Shown one piece after another: positions 52,797 through 60,261 of a stretch of 64,000 bases of DNA. The notes under the pieces were generated by a model. It was given only the letters and a program-made list of their open reading frames with translations. It ran no database searches and was not told the DNA's origin. How positions within the stretch are numbered: position 1 is the first letter of the stretch; every line of letters starts with the position of its first letter. This DNA is from Paeniglutamicibacter sulfureus (GTDB lineage Bacteria > Actinomycetota > Actinomycetes > Actinomycetales > Micrococcaceae): NCBI RefSeq assembly GCF_039535115.1, contig NZ_BAAAWO010000001.1, positions 682,001-746,000 on the forward strand. Reading direction: 5' to 3'. Position numbers and translations under genes: made by a program.

Positions 52797-52872
52797 GTGG
52801 GTATAGCTCAGTCGGCAGAGCGTCTGGTTGTGGTCCAGAAGGTCGCGGGTTCAATCCCCGTTACTCACCCCA
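52797..52872 (+). tRNA. tRNA-His (anticodon GTG)
   Basis: Acceptor GTGGGTA (52797-52803) pairs with TACTCAC (52862-52868); G at 52796 can serve as G-1 opposite C73. The anticodon loop TTGTGGT gives GTG. The T loop GGTTCAATCC is present, and CCA is encoded at 52870-52872. Confidence 0.96.
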
Positions 52873-52875
52873 ATG

Positions 52876-52907
52876 AAGCCGCTCCGGAAATTTCCGGAGC
52901 GGCTTTT
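52876..52907 (+). terminator. Terminator after tRNA-His
   Basis: AAGCCGCTCCGG-AAAT-pairing arm-TTTCCGGAGCGGCTTTT: a 14-bp stem with a T tract immediately 3'. Confidence 0.9.
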
Positions 52908-53337
52908 GTCATCCCACCACACTTCACGTCATCGCACGGCAGAGAGGGGCCGGACCAGCAGATGGAACGCAGCATCTTTGGTGAAGACCACGGTCACGTC
53001 CGCGAGATCGCCACCGGCCACCTGGACCGGGAGAGGGGAACGCCGGATGCCCCGCTCTCCGTGGGAGGTCGCGGGCAGCCCCGGTGTAGCTCCGTTCCCC
53101 CCAGAAGGCCACGTCGATCAGCGCCCAGGCACCGCAAGCGGTGGCCACATCGTGGAGACCCCGGTCGCGCAGGCGCTCCTGGCCGCGCAGCTGCCGACAG
53201 TCGTCGGAATCACCAGCAAGCACAGGCCTGAAGGCATCTGCACCTCGCTGCTCGCCCACGCCTGAAGCCCATCGTCCCGGGGGCCGCCCCCGCCCCTCCC
53301 CCCCTACCCGATCCCCCTGAAAGCCCTAGGAGAAGCC
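52908..53337. other. Intergenic region with protein-like fragments, no intact gene
   Basis: About 430 nt between tRNA-His and def. On the minus strand two different frames look protein-like in turn (ALIDVAFWGERSYTGAARD, then LADVTVVFTKDAAFHLL near 52950-53010) but neither forms a complete gene. This may be a frameshifted remnant; family not recognised. The def ribosome binding site (TAGGAGAAG) is at the end. Confidence 0.35.
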
Positions 53338-53910
53338 TTGAGTATTCGTCCGGTCACCATTTACGGCGAGCCCGTGCTGCACACGCGCGCGCAGGAAGTC
53401 ACCGAGTTCAACGACGAATTGCGCGAACTCATCACCGACATGTACGACACCATGGATGCGGCCAACGGCGTGGGCCTGGCTGCCCCGCAGATCGGCGTGG
53501 GCCTGCGCATCTTCACCTACGCGTACGAGAACGATGACGGCGCTCCGTCCCGCGGCGTGGTGGTCAACCCGCGCCTGACCCTCTCAAAGGTCTCGCAGGC
53601 CAACCCGGATCCGGAAGAAGAGATCGAGGGGTGCCTCTCGGCCCCCGCGCTGAACTTCCCGCTCAAGCGCGCCGATTACGCCCGGGTCGAGGGATTTGAC
53701 GGCGACGGGAACGCGATCTCCTTCGAGGCTACGGACTGGTTCGCCCGCATCATGCAGCATGAATACGACCACCTTGACGGCTACCTCTACGTCGACAAGC
53801 TCAACGACAAGTGGGCGCGGCGCTGGAAGAAGGCCAAGAAGTCACTGGGCTGGGGCGTGCCCAACCTGACGTGGATGCCGGGAACCGACGAGGATCCCTT
53901 CGGCCACTGA
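53338..53910 (+). CDS. def: Peptide deformylase
   Basis: 190 residues, removes the N-formyl group from nascent proteins. Motif 1 NGVGLAAPQIGV at ~43, motif 2 IEGCLSAPAL (metal Cys) at ~97, motif 3 MQHEYDHLDGYL (metal His residues, catalytic Glu) at ~141. TTG start at 53338 supported by TAGGAGAAG 4-8 nt upstream and the usual N-terminus (S-I-R-P-V). The C-terminal extension WARRWKKAKKSLGWGVPNL is usual for actinobacteria. Confidence 0.95.
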   Translation: MSIRPVTIYGEPVLHTRAQEVTEFNDELRELITDMYDTMDAANGVGLAAPQIGVGLRIFTYAYENDDGAPSRGVVVNPRLTLSKVSQANPDPEEEIEGCLSAPALNFPLKRADYARVEGFDGDGNAISFEATDWFARIMQHEYDHLDGYLYVDKLNDKWARRWKKAKKSLGWGVPNLTWMPGTDEDPFGH

Positions 53911-53966
53911 GACAAACCCGTTCCCGCATCCCCTCGCCGGGGAGCCATGGATGCGGGCACCATGCA

Positions 53967-54014
53967 AGAAGCGGGCGCTGCCTTCCGGTTATCCGGAAGG
54001 CAGCGCCCGCTTCT
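53967..54014. terminator. Bidirectional terminator between def and gap
   Basis: AGAAGCGGGCGCTGCCTTCCGG (and complement) with loop TTAT, 22-bp perfect stem; convergent genes on both sides. Confidence 0.85.
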
Positions 54015-54038
54015 ATTCCCCGATTGGGGAAGGACCAG

Positions 54039-55499
54039 CTAGACCGCTGCAGGCTCGGTCACGGCCATGGCCGGAACCGCCAGCGGGTGCGTGCCGGCCA
54101 TGGTTTCAAGGACGCGGACCACTTGGCAGGAGTAACCGAACTCGTTGTCGTACCAGACGTAGACAACGGCGTTCTTGCCGGTGGCGATGGTTGCCAGGCC
54201 GTCGACGATGCCGGCGCGGCGCGAGCCGACGAAGTCGGAGGAGACGACCTCGGGTGAATCGATGAAGTCGATCTGCTTGTGCAGCTCGGCTCCCAGGGAT
54301 GCCTCGCGCAGGTAGGTGTTGAGCTCTTCCTTGGTCGTCTCCGTCTCAAGGTTGAGGTTCAGGATCGCCATCGAGACATCGGGGGTGGGAACGCGGATGG
54401 CGTTGCCAGTCAGCTTACCCTCGAGCTCCGGAAGGGCCTTGGCCACGGCCTTGGCTGCACCGGTCTCGGTGATGACCATGTTCAGCGCCGCCGAACGGCC
54501 GCGACGCTCGCCCTTGTGGAAGTTGTCAATGAGGTTCTGGTCGTTGGTGAACGAGTGGACCGTCTCGACGTGGCCGTGGATGACGCCGAAGCGGTCGTTC
54601 AGGGCCTTGAGCACCGGGGTGATCGCATTGGTGGTGCACGATGCGGCGGTGACGATCTTGTCCTCGGCGGTGATGTCCTTGTGGTTGATGCCGTGGACGA
54701 TGTTCTTCAGGTTGCCCTTGCCCGGTGCGGTCAGCAGTACGCGGGAAACGCCTTTGGCCTGCAGGTGCTGGGAGAGGCCTGCCTCGTCGCGCCAGCGACC
54801 GGTGTTGTCCACCACGATGGCGTTGTCGATGCCGAATTCGGTGTAGTCGACGGTGGTCGGGTCATTCGAGTAGATGACCTGGATCAGGGTTCCGTTGGCG
54901 AGGATGGTGTTGTTCTCCTCATCCACGGTGATCGAGCCGTCGAACGGACCGTGGACGGAGTCGCGGCGCAGCAGCGAGGCGCGCTTGACGATGTCGTCGT
55001 CCGAGCCCTTGCGGACAACGATGGCGCGCAGGCGCAACCCGTAGCCGCCGCGTTCGATGAGGATGCGGGCCAGCAGACGGCCGATGCGGCCAAAACCGTA
55101 GAGGACCACGTCGGTGGGCTCGGCGTCGGTGGCGCCGGACTTGCCGACCTTCTCGCCCAGTTCCTCGGTGAGGAAAGCGGTGAGATCGGTGGAGCCGGAT
55201 TCGGTGAACTTCTTGTTCAGGCGTCCCAGATCGATGGCGACGGCCCCGAGGTCCAGCGTTTCGATGGCCTGCAGCAGCGGCATGGTCTGCTCAAGGGGCA
55301 GCTCCTCGCCTTCGATGCGGCGGACCACGCGGTGTGCCTTGAGGATGTTGATGGCCGACTGGTTGATCAGCTTGCGGCCATAAATGGAGGTCACCACGTT
55401 GTTGTTGCGGTACAGGCGCCCGATCAACGGGATCATGGCCTCGGCGAGCTCTTCGCGCCCGCTCCATTCCTGTAGGGCTTCGACAGACTGCTGGGTCAC
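54039..55499 (-). CDS. gap: Glyceraldehyde-3-phosphate dehydrogenase, long GapB type
   Basis: 486 residues; an ordinary GAPDH is ~335. The N-terminal ~128 residues are an additional helical domain. The Rossmann start is VVLYGFGRIGRLLARIL at ~132; the catalytic Cys is in AASCTTNAITP at ~289; the C-terminal substrate-binding region ends WYDNEFGYSCQVVRVLE. Length and domain order match corynebacterial GapB (about 480 residues), a gluconeogenic, NADP-preferring enzyme; cofactor preference was not inferred from residues. GTG 55499 has GGAAGGA. No other glycolytic gene is adjacent. Confidence 0.92.
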   Translation of the reverse strand: MTQQSVEALQEWSGREELAEAMIPLIGRLYRNNNVVTSIYGRKLINQSAINILKAHRVVRRIEGEELPLEQTMPLLQAIETLDLGAVAIDLGRLNKKFTESGSTDLTAFLTEELGEKVGKSGATDAEPTDVVLYGFGRIGRLLARILIERGGYGLRLRAIVVRKGSDDDIVKRASLLRRDSVHGPFDGSITVDEENNTILANGTLIQVIYSNDPTTVDYTEFGIDNAIVVDNTGRWRDEAGLSQHLQAKGVSRVLLTAPGKGNLKNIVHGINHKDITAEDKIVTAASCTTNAITPVLKALNDRFGVIHGHVETVHSFTNDQNLIDNFHKGERRGRSAALNMVITETGAAKAVAKALPELEGKLTGNAIRVPTPDVSMAILNLNLETETTKEELNTYLREASLGAELHKQIDFIDSPEVVSSDFVGSRRAGIVDGLATIATGKNAVVYVWYDNEFGYSCQVVRVLETMAGTHPLAVPAMAVTEPAAV

Positions 55500-55682
55500 T
55501 GAAAATCCTTCCAAATCAGCCGGCTGGCGATCCTCAAGCCGGTTGTTACCGTAAAAGCACCTTTGCAGAAACGGTTGTTCAGGGGGTAGCAGGATCATTC
55601 CCCCGTGGAGCACTAGGGCCCGAAACCATTCTAGTATGCCTGCGCGGAGATCCACGGTGCGGGTCGGTGAGGTCTCTCACAC

Positions 55683-56684
55683 CTACTGGCTCTTCGGGGT
55701 CTCGGACGCCGGGGTGCGTCCTGGGCTCCGGTACGGAGTCGCCTTCGTGGCCCATGGATCAACGCCGTGCTCGAGCCAAACCAAGGTCTGCTGCCAGAAC
55801 GTGGACTTGTGCATGTCGTGAAAAAGCCCGAAGTGCCCGATGCCCTTCTGGCCGTAGGCTCCCGGTTCCAGGAAACGTGTGGTGGACGGCGCGTGCGGTG
55901 TGTAGGCCAGGGTGCGGGCGATCGCCGGCGCGGAGGCGTACGGGTCGTCGGTGGTGGCGACCGCGAGGATGGGTGCCTGTAATCCACGTTGGGAGGCGCG
56001 GAGTCTATTGCGCAAGGCGGGCGGTGCATTCAACGTGAAGTCCTTGCGGCCGCGTGCCCAGTCCAGTGCGACTCCCCGGGGCAGGTCCTCGAGCCATCCG
56101 CTGCGCTTGCCCGGGAAGAATCCGCTGGCCAATGTCAACATCGGCATGACCAGGTGCCATCGGGCGATGAATCGTGCGCGGTGGCCCGTCGCGTAGTCAC
56201 GCCAGTGTGCATGCTGCGCACCGACGGTCAGGATGCGGGTGAGGTGGCGGGATTCGGGCGCAAGCCCGACGCCGAACCCGCCAAAGCTGTGGCCCACGAA
56301 GTGCAGGGGCAGATGCACGTGGTGGTTCCGGGCCCAGCCGAGGACCGCATCGATGTCATAAAGGCCCCAGTCATGCCATCGCGCCCGGAATCCGCGCAGC
56401 GACCCGGGTGCGGAGGCGCCGATCCCGCGGTAGTCGAAGGTGATGGCGCTGAAGCCGTGCTCCGCCAGAAAGGCGGCGTAGCGGCGGTAGTATCGCGCCG
56501 TCACGCCGGTAGCGCAGGCAATGACCACGATGCCCTTGACCGGAACCGTGTCCGAGGTGTCGGGGGCCCGTCCGTTCGGTTCAAATACGTGTCCGTACAG
56601 GATCTGCCCGTCGCTGCACGAGACTTCGATGGGGGTGGCCAGCGGCGCGATTCGTTTATCGCTTTGTACTATCGCGGGGTCCAT
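55683..56684 (-). CDS. Alpha/beta-fold hydrolase
   Basis: 333 residues. KGIVVIACATGVTARYYRRYAAFL, FDYRGIGASAPGS, and FVGHSFGGFGVGLAP (G-x-S-x-G nucleophile) define an esterase/thioesterase-like enzyme; catalytic Asp and His are expected near TTDDPYAS and HFGLFHD. Overlaps the upstream small membrane gene by 16 bp, so the two are co-expressed. Substrate unknown. Confidence 0.83.
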   Translation of the reverse strand: MDPAIVQSDKRIAPLATPIEVSCSDGQILYGHVFEPNGRAPDTSDTVPVKGIVVIACATGVTARYYRRYAAFLAEHGFSAITFDYRGIGASAPGSLRGFRARWHDWGLYDIDAVLGWARNHHVHLPLHFVGHSFGGFGVGLAPESRHLTRILTVGAQHAHWRDYATGHRARFIARWHLVMPMLTLASGFFPGKRSGWLEDLPRGVALDWARGRKDFTLNAPPALRNRLRASQRGLQAPILAVATTDDPYASAPAIARTLAYTPHAPSTTRFLEPGAYGQKGIGHFGLFHDMHKSTFWQQTLVWLEHGVDPWATKATPYRSPGRTPASETPKSQ

Positions 56685-56986
56685 GGTTCCTGTGGCGAAT
56701 CATCGGAACCGTCGGCCGCCTCATGCGGGTGGCCGGGTGGTTGGTGCGGGAAACCTGCAAGGGGGTCCTTGTCCTGGCCTTGGGCCGACTCAAGGACCTG
56801 GCGTTTTTGTTCCTCCCGTGCCTGTTGGGCGGCCGTGCCGGAGGGTTGGTAGAAGGCGTTCAGGGCATCGAAAAAGCCCGAGGCTCCGTCACCCCCGCCT
56901 TCGGTGGGAAAGGTGAACTTGGAGGCAGCCCACAGCAAACCGATGCACAGCACCGGTATCCCGATCAGCCAGAATAGCCACTCCAT
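56669..56986 (-). CDS. Small membrane-anchored protein
   Basis: 105 residues: one N-terminal membrane helix (WLFWLIGIPVLCIGLLWAAS), then a polar, Gln/Glu/Pro-rich tail likely on the cytoplasmic side or disordered. Its end overlaps the start of the hydrolase by 16 bp. No family recognised. The ATG at 56986 starts MEWLFWLIG. Confidence 0.6.
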   Translation of the reverse strand: MEWLFWLIGIPVLCIGLLWAASKFTFPTEGGGDGASGFFDALNAFYQPSGTAAQQAREEQKRQVLESAQGQDKDPLAGFPHQPPGHPHEAADGSDDSPQEPWTPR

Positions 56987-57007
56987 GCCTTGAGTCTAAT
57001 GCTGTGG

Positions 57008-57046
57008 CAGGGGTGCCGGGGCGAGGCGTGTGCTCCGGCACCCCTG
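57008..57046 (-). terminator. Terminator after small helical gene
   Basis: CAGGGGTGCCGG/CCGGCACCCCTG, 12-bp perfect stem, 15-nt loop; directly 3' of the gene at 57053. Confidence 0.65.
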
Positions 57047-57052
57047 GGGTGT

Positions 57053-57265
57053 TCAGGCGACAAGTACGGTATCTGCCGACACCGGCGATTTCCGGATCTC
57101 GTCCAGACCTTCCACCTGGGCGGCTTCGGCCACCTTGGCCATCGGGATGTCGTGTTCCAGGGCGGCCGCCACGATGGCGTCGAGCGCTTCGATTCGTTCG
57201 TTCAGGAGAATGCGGGCGGAGGCCACGTCTTCTGCGGCGGCACGAATCAAGTCCAGTTGATGCAC
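57053..57265 (-). CDS. Small helical hypothetical protein
   Basis: 70 residues, entirely helical (LIRAAAEDVASARILLNERIEALDAIVAAALEHDIPMAKVAEAAQV). The last part resembles an HTH-like segment (IPMAKVAEAAQVEGLDEI). The GTG start has AAAGGA 8 nt ahead. Function unknown. Confidence 0.65.
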   Translation of the reverse strand: MHQLDLIRAAAEDVASARILLNERIEALDAIVAAALEHDIPMAKVAEAAQVEGLDEIRKSPVSADTVLVA

Positions 57266-57536
57266 GGTGTTGTCCTTTCGTACGCGTCGAGTTTTGCAGG
57301 AGACAGTCTAGTCAGGCGTCGTCCGCTGCTCAACCGAAACTTGCAGGTTGTGGATGCCCTGGGTTCGGCGCCTGTGCGTGGAAGTGGTCCGGGTAGCAGG
57401 CTGCACGAGGGCCGGCAGCGTGGCGGTCGCCCTCGGGTTGGTCAAATGCGTGCGCGCGGCCGATCCTTGATGCCAAGCTCGGTGCAGTTGTTGAGCCTGG
57501 CTTCCCACGGGTCGCCCGGGAGGCACGGGATTGTGG

Positions 57537-57906
57537 TGGACGGGATGGCCGATACGCCGGGTTTTGTGTCGCGGTCGGTTACCCGAATCGCGGTGACGAT
57601 CATCTATCTAGGAGTGCCGTTGCCGACACCCTCGAGCGGTCCACCCGACTACATTGAGCGAACAACCCAGTAGTCTGTCTGACCTTGCTCCGGGTGGGGT
57701 TTACCTAGCCGCTCCGGTCACCCGGAGCGCTGGTGGTCTCTTACACCACCGTTTCACCCTTACCCGCACGAATGCGGGCGGTCTATTCTCTGTGGCACTG
57801 GCCTGCGGGTTTCCCCGAGTGGGCGTTACCCACCACCCTGTTCTGTGGAGCCCGGACGTTCCTCGGGCCACTTGCGTGGCACGCGATCGTCTGGCCATCC
57901 CGTCCA
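57537..57906 (-). ncRNA. rnpB: RNase P RNA (rnpB)
   Basis: The ribozyme component of RNase P, which removes tRNA 5' leaders. The outermost P1 helix pairs TGGACGGGATGGCC (5' end, 57906) with GGCCATCCCGTCCA (3' end, 57537). Universal blocks: GAGGAACGTCC, CACAGAGAATAGACCGCC, GGGTAAGGGTGAAACGGTGG and the 3' CACAAAACCCGGCGTAT. Length ~370 nt. A -10 TAGACT (57914-57919) lies 7 nt before the predicted 5' end. Divergent to yaaA. Confidence 0.93.
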
Positions 57907-58026
57907 GCATTCAAGTCTAGTCGCTTTTGCACTGCTCTCCGCACCAGAGAGGCGGCAAACTCCCATCTGGTGGTTGGCGGCGTCAACGAATCAGGAACTG
58001 GGGCGACGGAAGACTAGGCTTGACCG

Positions 58027-58815
58027 GTGTTGATTTTGCTTCCGCCCTCCGAGGGCAAAGAACCCGCCGGCAACGGCGACCCCTTTGATCCCGATGCCCT
58101 TCAGTTCCCGGAGCTGAAGCCGCATCGCCACCAGCTGTTGGCTGCCCTGGCCGAGGTTTCCCGTGCCGATGACGCGCTCGAGGTGCTCGGCGTGGGCAAG
58201 TCGCTGGTCGCCGAAGTCACGCGCAACATCGAATTGCACACGGAACCCGCGGCTGCCGCACACACCGTATACACCGGCGTGCTTTTTGAGGCGCTGGGCT
58301 ATGAACGACTGGACGCCGCGGCGCGTGAGCGAGCTGATGCGAGCATCCTGGTGATCTCCGCGCTCTGGGGAGCCGTGGGTTTTGCCGACCGGATCCCGGC
58401 GTACAGGTTGTCCATGTCGGTGAAGCTGCCCGAGATCGGCAAGCTTGCCGGTTGGTGGAAGCCGAAGCTGACGCCGGTCCTCAACGCGCGGGCCGGCGAC
58501 GACTTGGTTGTTGATTGCCGTTCCAGCACTTATGCCGCGGCGTGGGTGCCGCCGGCTTCAAACTCCGTGAGCGTCTCGGTGTTCCAGTTGCGCGGGGGCG
58601 TGCGCAAGGTTGTTTCGCACTTCGCCAAGCACACCCGTGGCGAACTGGCATCGCATCTGCTCACCCGAGGGGCCGAGGTCGCGACGCCTACGGAATTGCT
58701 GGAGGCCGCACGCGAACGCTGGGAAGCCGAGCTGGTGCCCGGCACCTCACGCAAGGCGCACCAGCTAAACATCATCCTGCCGGAGGACCACGCCTTCAGG
58801 GCCGTCGGAAACTAG
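58027..58815 (+). CDS. yaaA: Peroxide-stress protein YaaA (DUF328)
   Basis: 262 residues starting MLILLPPSEGKEPAGNGDP (the PPSEGK motif of the family), with AHTVYTGVLFEALGY, LVISALWGAVGFADRIPAYRLSM and the C-terminal GGVRKVVSHFAKHTRGEL. E. coli YaaA limits free iron and DNA damage under peroxide stress. GTG 58027 is 6 nt after TAGGCT (58015-58020): leaderless. The stop codon TAG shares the palindrome CTAG (58812-58815) with the stop of the convergent gene. Confidence 0.93.
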   Translation: MLILLPPSEGKEPAGNGDPFDPDALQFPELKPHRHQLLAALAEVSRADDALEVLGVGKSLVAEVTRNIELHTEPAAAAHTVYTGVLFEALGYERLDAAARERADASILVISALWGAVGFADRIPAYRLSMSVKLPEIGKLAGWWKPKLTPVLNARAGDDLVVDCRSSTYAAAWVPPASNSVSVSVFQLRGGVRKVVSHFAKHTRGELASHLLTRGAEVATPTELLEAARERWEAELVPGTSRKAHQLNIILPEDHAFRAVGN

Positions 58816-59222
58816 CTTGCGGGATTGGAACTTGCCGCGTCGGGTTCGGCGATGTCGGGTCCATCGGTCCCCGCTATATCGGCAACCAGCTCGTTTTCAA
58901 ACCCGGCCGGATGCTCCAGATAGGACGCGTAGCGTGCCGGGCCACCCGCATACGGGTGTGCCTCGGCAAAGAGCAAGACGAAGCCGCGGGACTGGGCCTG
59001 CCAAGTGAGTGCGTCGACCCTTCGGCGCGATCCGGCTGAGCCGGCCAGGTGGTTGACGCCTGGTGCCTTCCTTCGATGGGGCTCGTCGAGCACATAGGGG
59101 CCCGATTCCAGCACAATGTAGTCATGCGCCCCGACGTAGCTGGTTCCGCCCTTCCAGCAAACCCCAGCCGTGTAGCCAAGTTCCTCGAACAGCCGGCCGA
59201 GAGTGCCCCGGGACGCGGCCAT
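58812..59222 (-). pseudogene. VOC-family protein with interrupted N-terminus
   Basis: From ATG 59222 the frame gives 136 residues of a VOC/glyoxalase module (MAASRGTLGRLFEELGY, DYIVLESGPYVLDEP, NHLAGSAGSRRRVDAL, FAEAHPYAGGPARYASYLEHP, FENELVAD). The family's first strand, of the form LHHTxIRVRDM, is encoded immediately upstream, but a TAG stop (59238-59240) falls where Gln is expected (CAG to TAG). No start codon lies further up in frame. The remaining ATG product would miss the first beta strand. Either a decayed gene or a shortened protein; the start also lacks a ribosome binding site. Confidence 0.6.
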
Positions 59223-59299
59223 GTCGCGGACCCGGATCTATGTGTGGTGCAGCCGCCCGGAACCCGGCGCACTCTCACGGACATGGGCCGCGGGGTGGC

Positions 59300-60040
59300 C
59301 TATGCTCCCCATTCTTCACTGCGCACCAGGATGGCTCCGGTGTCGGGGCAGAAGACCAGCTCATCGGCCGGCGCAGCCTTGATTTCCCCCAGGTCGCCCG
59401 CGGACAGAGCAATGCCGCTGGCCTCGGAGGTGCCGTGGAAGAGGCGGGCCGCGCCGATGCCGTTGCGGGTGCGCAACCTCTCGTAGATGGCGATGAGTGC
59501 TTCATCGAAGGTGGCCACCAGCCTGGCGCGGGCGTCCCGGGATTCGGCAAGCTGGTCCTGCAGCAAGGCAACGGCGGCATCGCGGCGCGCCAGGTGCTTC
59601 GCGTGCTCGTCGGCTCGGGTGGCAGTACGGGCCTGCGCCTCCGCGGCCCGCTCCTGCACCTCCTCGAGAGCCGACATGAGCTCAAGCTCGGTGTCTTCAA
59701 GGTCGTTTCGACGGACGGTGAGCGAGTCGATTTCGTGTGACAGCGCCATCAGGTCTTGGTGCGTACCGGCGCCGGCATCGATGCGCTTCTGGTCCTTGCC
59801 GATGTGGGCCACGACCTTTTCCACGGCCAACTCGGATTCCTTGAGTGCTGCCGCTGCGGCGTCGACCTCGATCTGCACCTCGTCCTGTGCGGCTCGGGCC
59901 TCCTCGAGGGCAACCTGGGCCGCGGCAAGTTGTGCATCCGCGGTGGCCTCGGCGATCTGGCGGGTGAGCTTGGTGGCCTGCGAATCGAGCGCTGCCACGT
60001 CCAAGAGTCGAAGCTGTTCCGCCGGTGCTGCCTTTGCCAT
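59300..60040 (-). CDS. Coiled-coil protein of the C4 zinc-ribbon family (DUF164-like), cysteines lost
   Basis: 246 residues. ~1-190 is a long antiparallel coiled coil (AKAAPAEQLRLLDVAALDSQATKLTRQI..., HQDLMALSHEIDSLTVRRNDLEDTELELMSALEE), the standard N-terminus of the family. The C-terminal zinc ribbon usually has four Cys; here only VFCPDTGAILV remains, so zinc binding is doubtful. In related actinobacteria this gene is normally next to a Nif3-like gene; here a DUF222/HNH gene lies between them. ATG 60040 has GGTG-type upstream sequence. Confidence 0.82.
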   Translation of the reverse strand: MAKAAPAEQLRLLDVAALDSQATKLTRQIAEATADAQLAAAQVALEEARAAQDEVQIEVDAAAAALKESELAVEKVVAHIGKDQKRIDAGAGTHQDLMALSHEIDSLTVRRNDLEDTELELMSALEEVQERAAEAQARTATRADEHAKHLARRDAAVALLQDQLAESRDARARLVATFDEALIAIYERLRTRNGIGAARLFHGTSEASGIALSAGDLGEIKAAPADELVFCPDTGAILVRSEEWGA

Positions 60041-60261
60041 GGTGTCCTCCGCTGTGCGCGCCGTGGCGCTGCCGTTCCTGGTATGCCTGGGCGATCAGAG
60101 ATCGCCTAGGCACAACCCTAGTCAGTCGGGGAACTTCGTGGTGATTGTGACCCGCCGGAATCTGTCGATGGCGAGGCTGGCACCGCCCGGGCACGGTCGG
60201 GAGGTGCGGCGGCAGGCGTCACGGCATCGCGGGAGGCTCGCCTTGTGGCGGGAGTGGAGTA

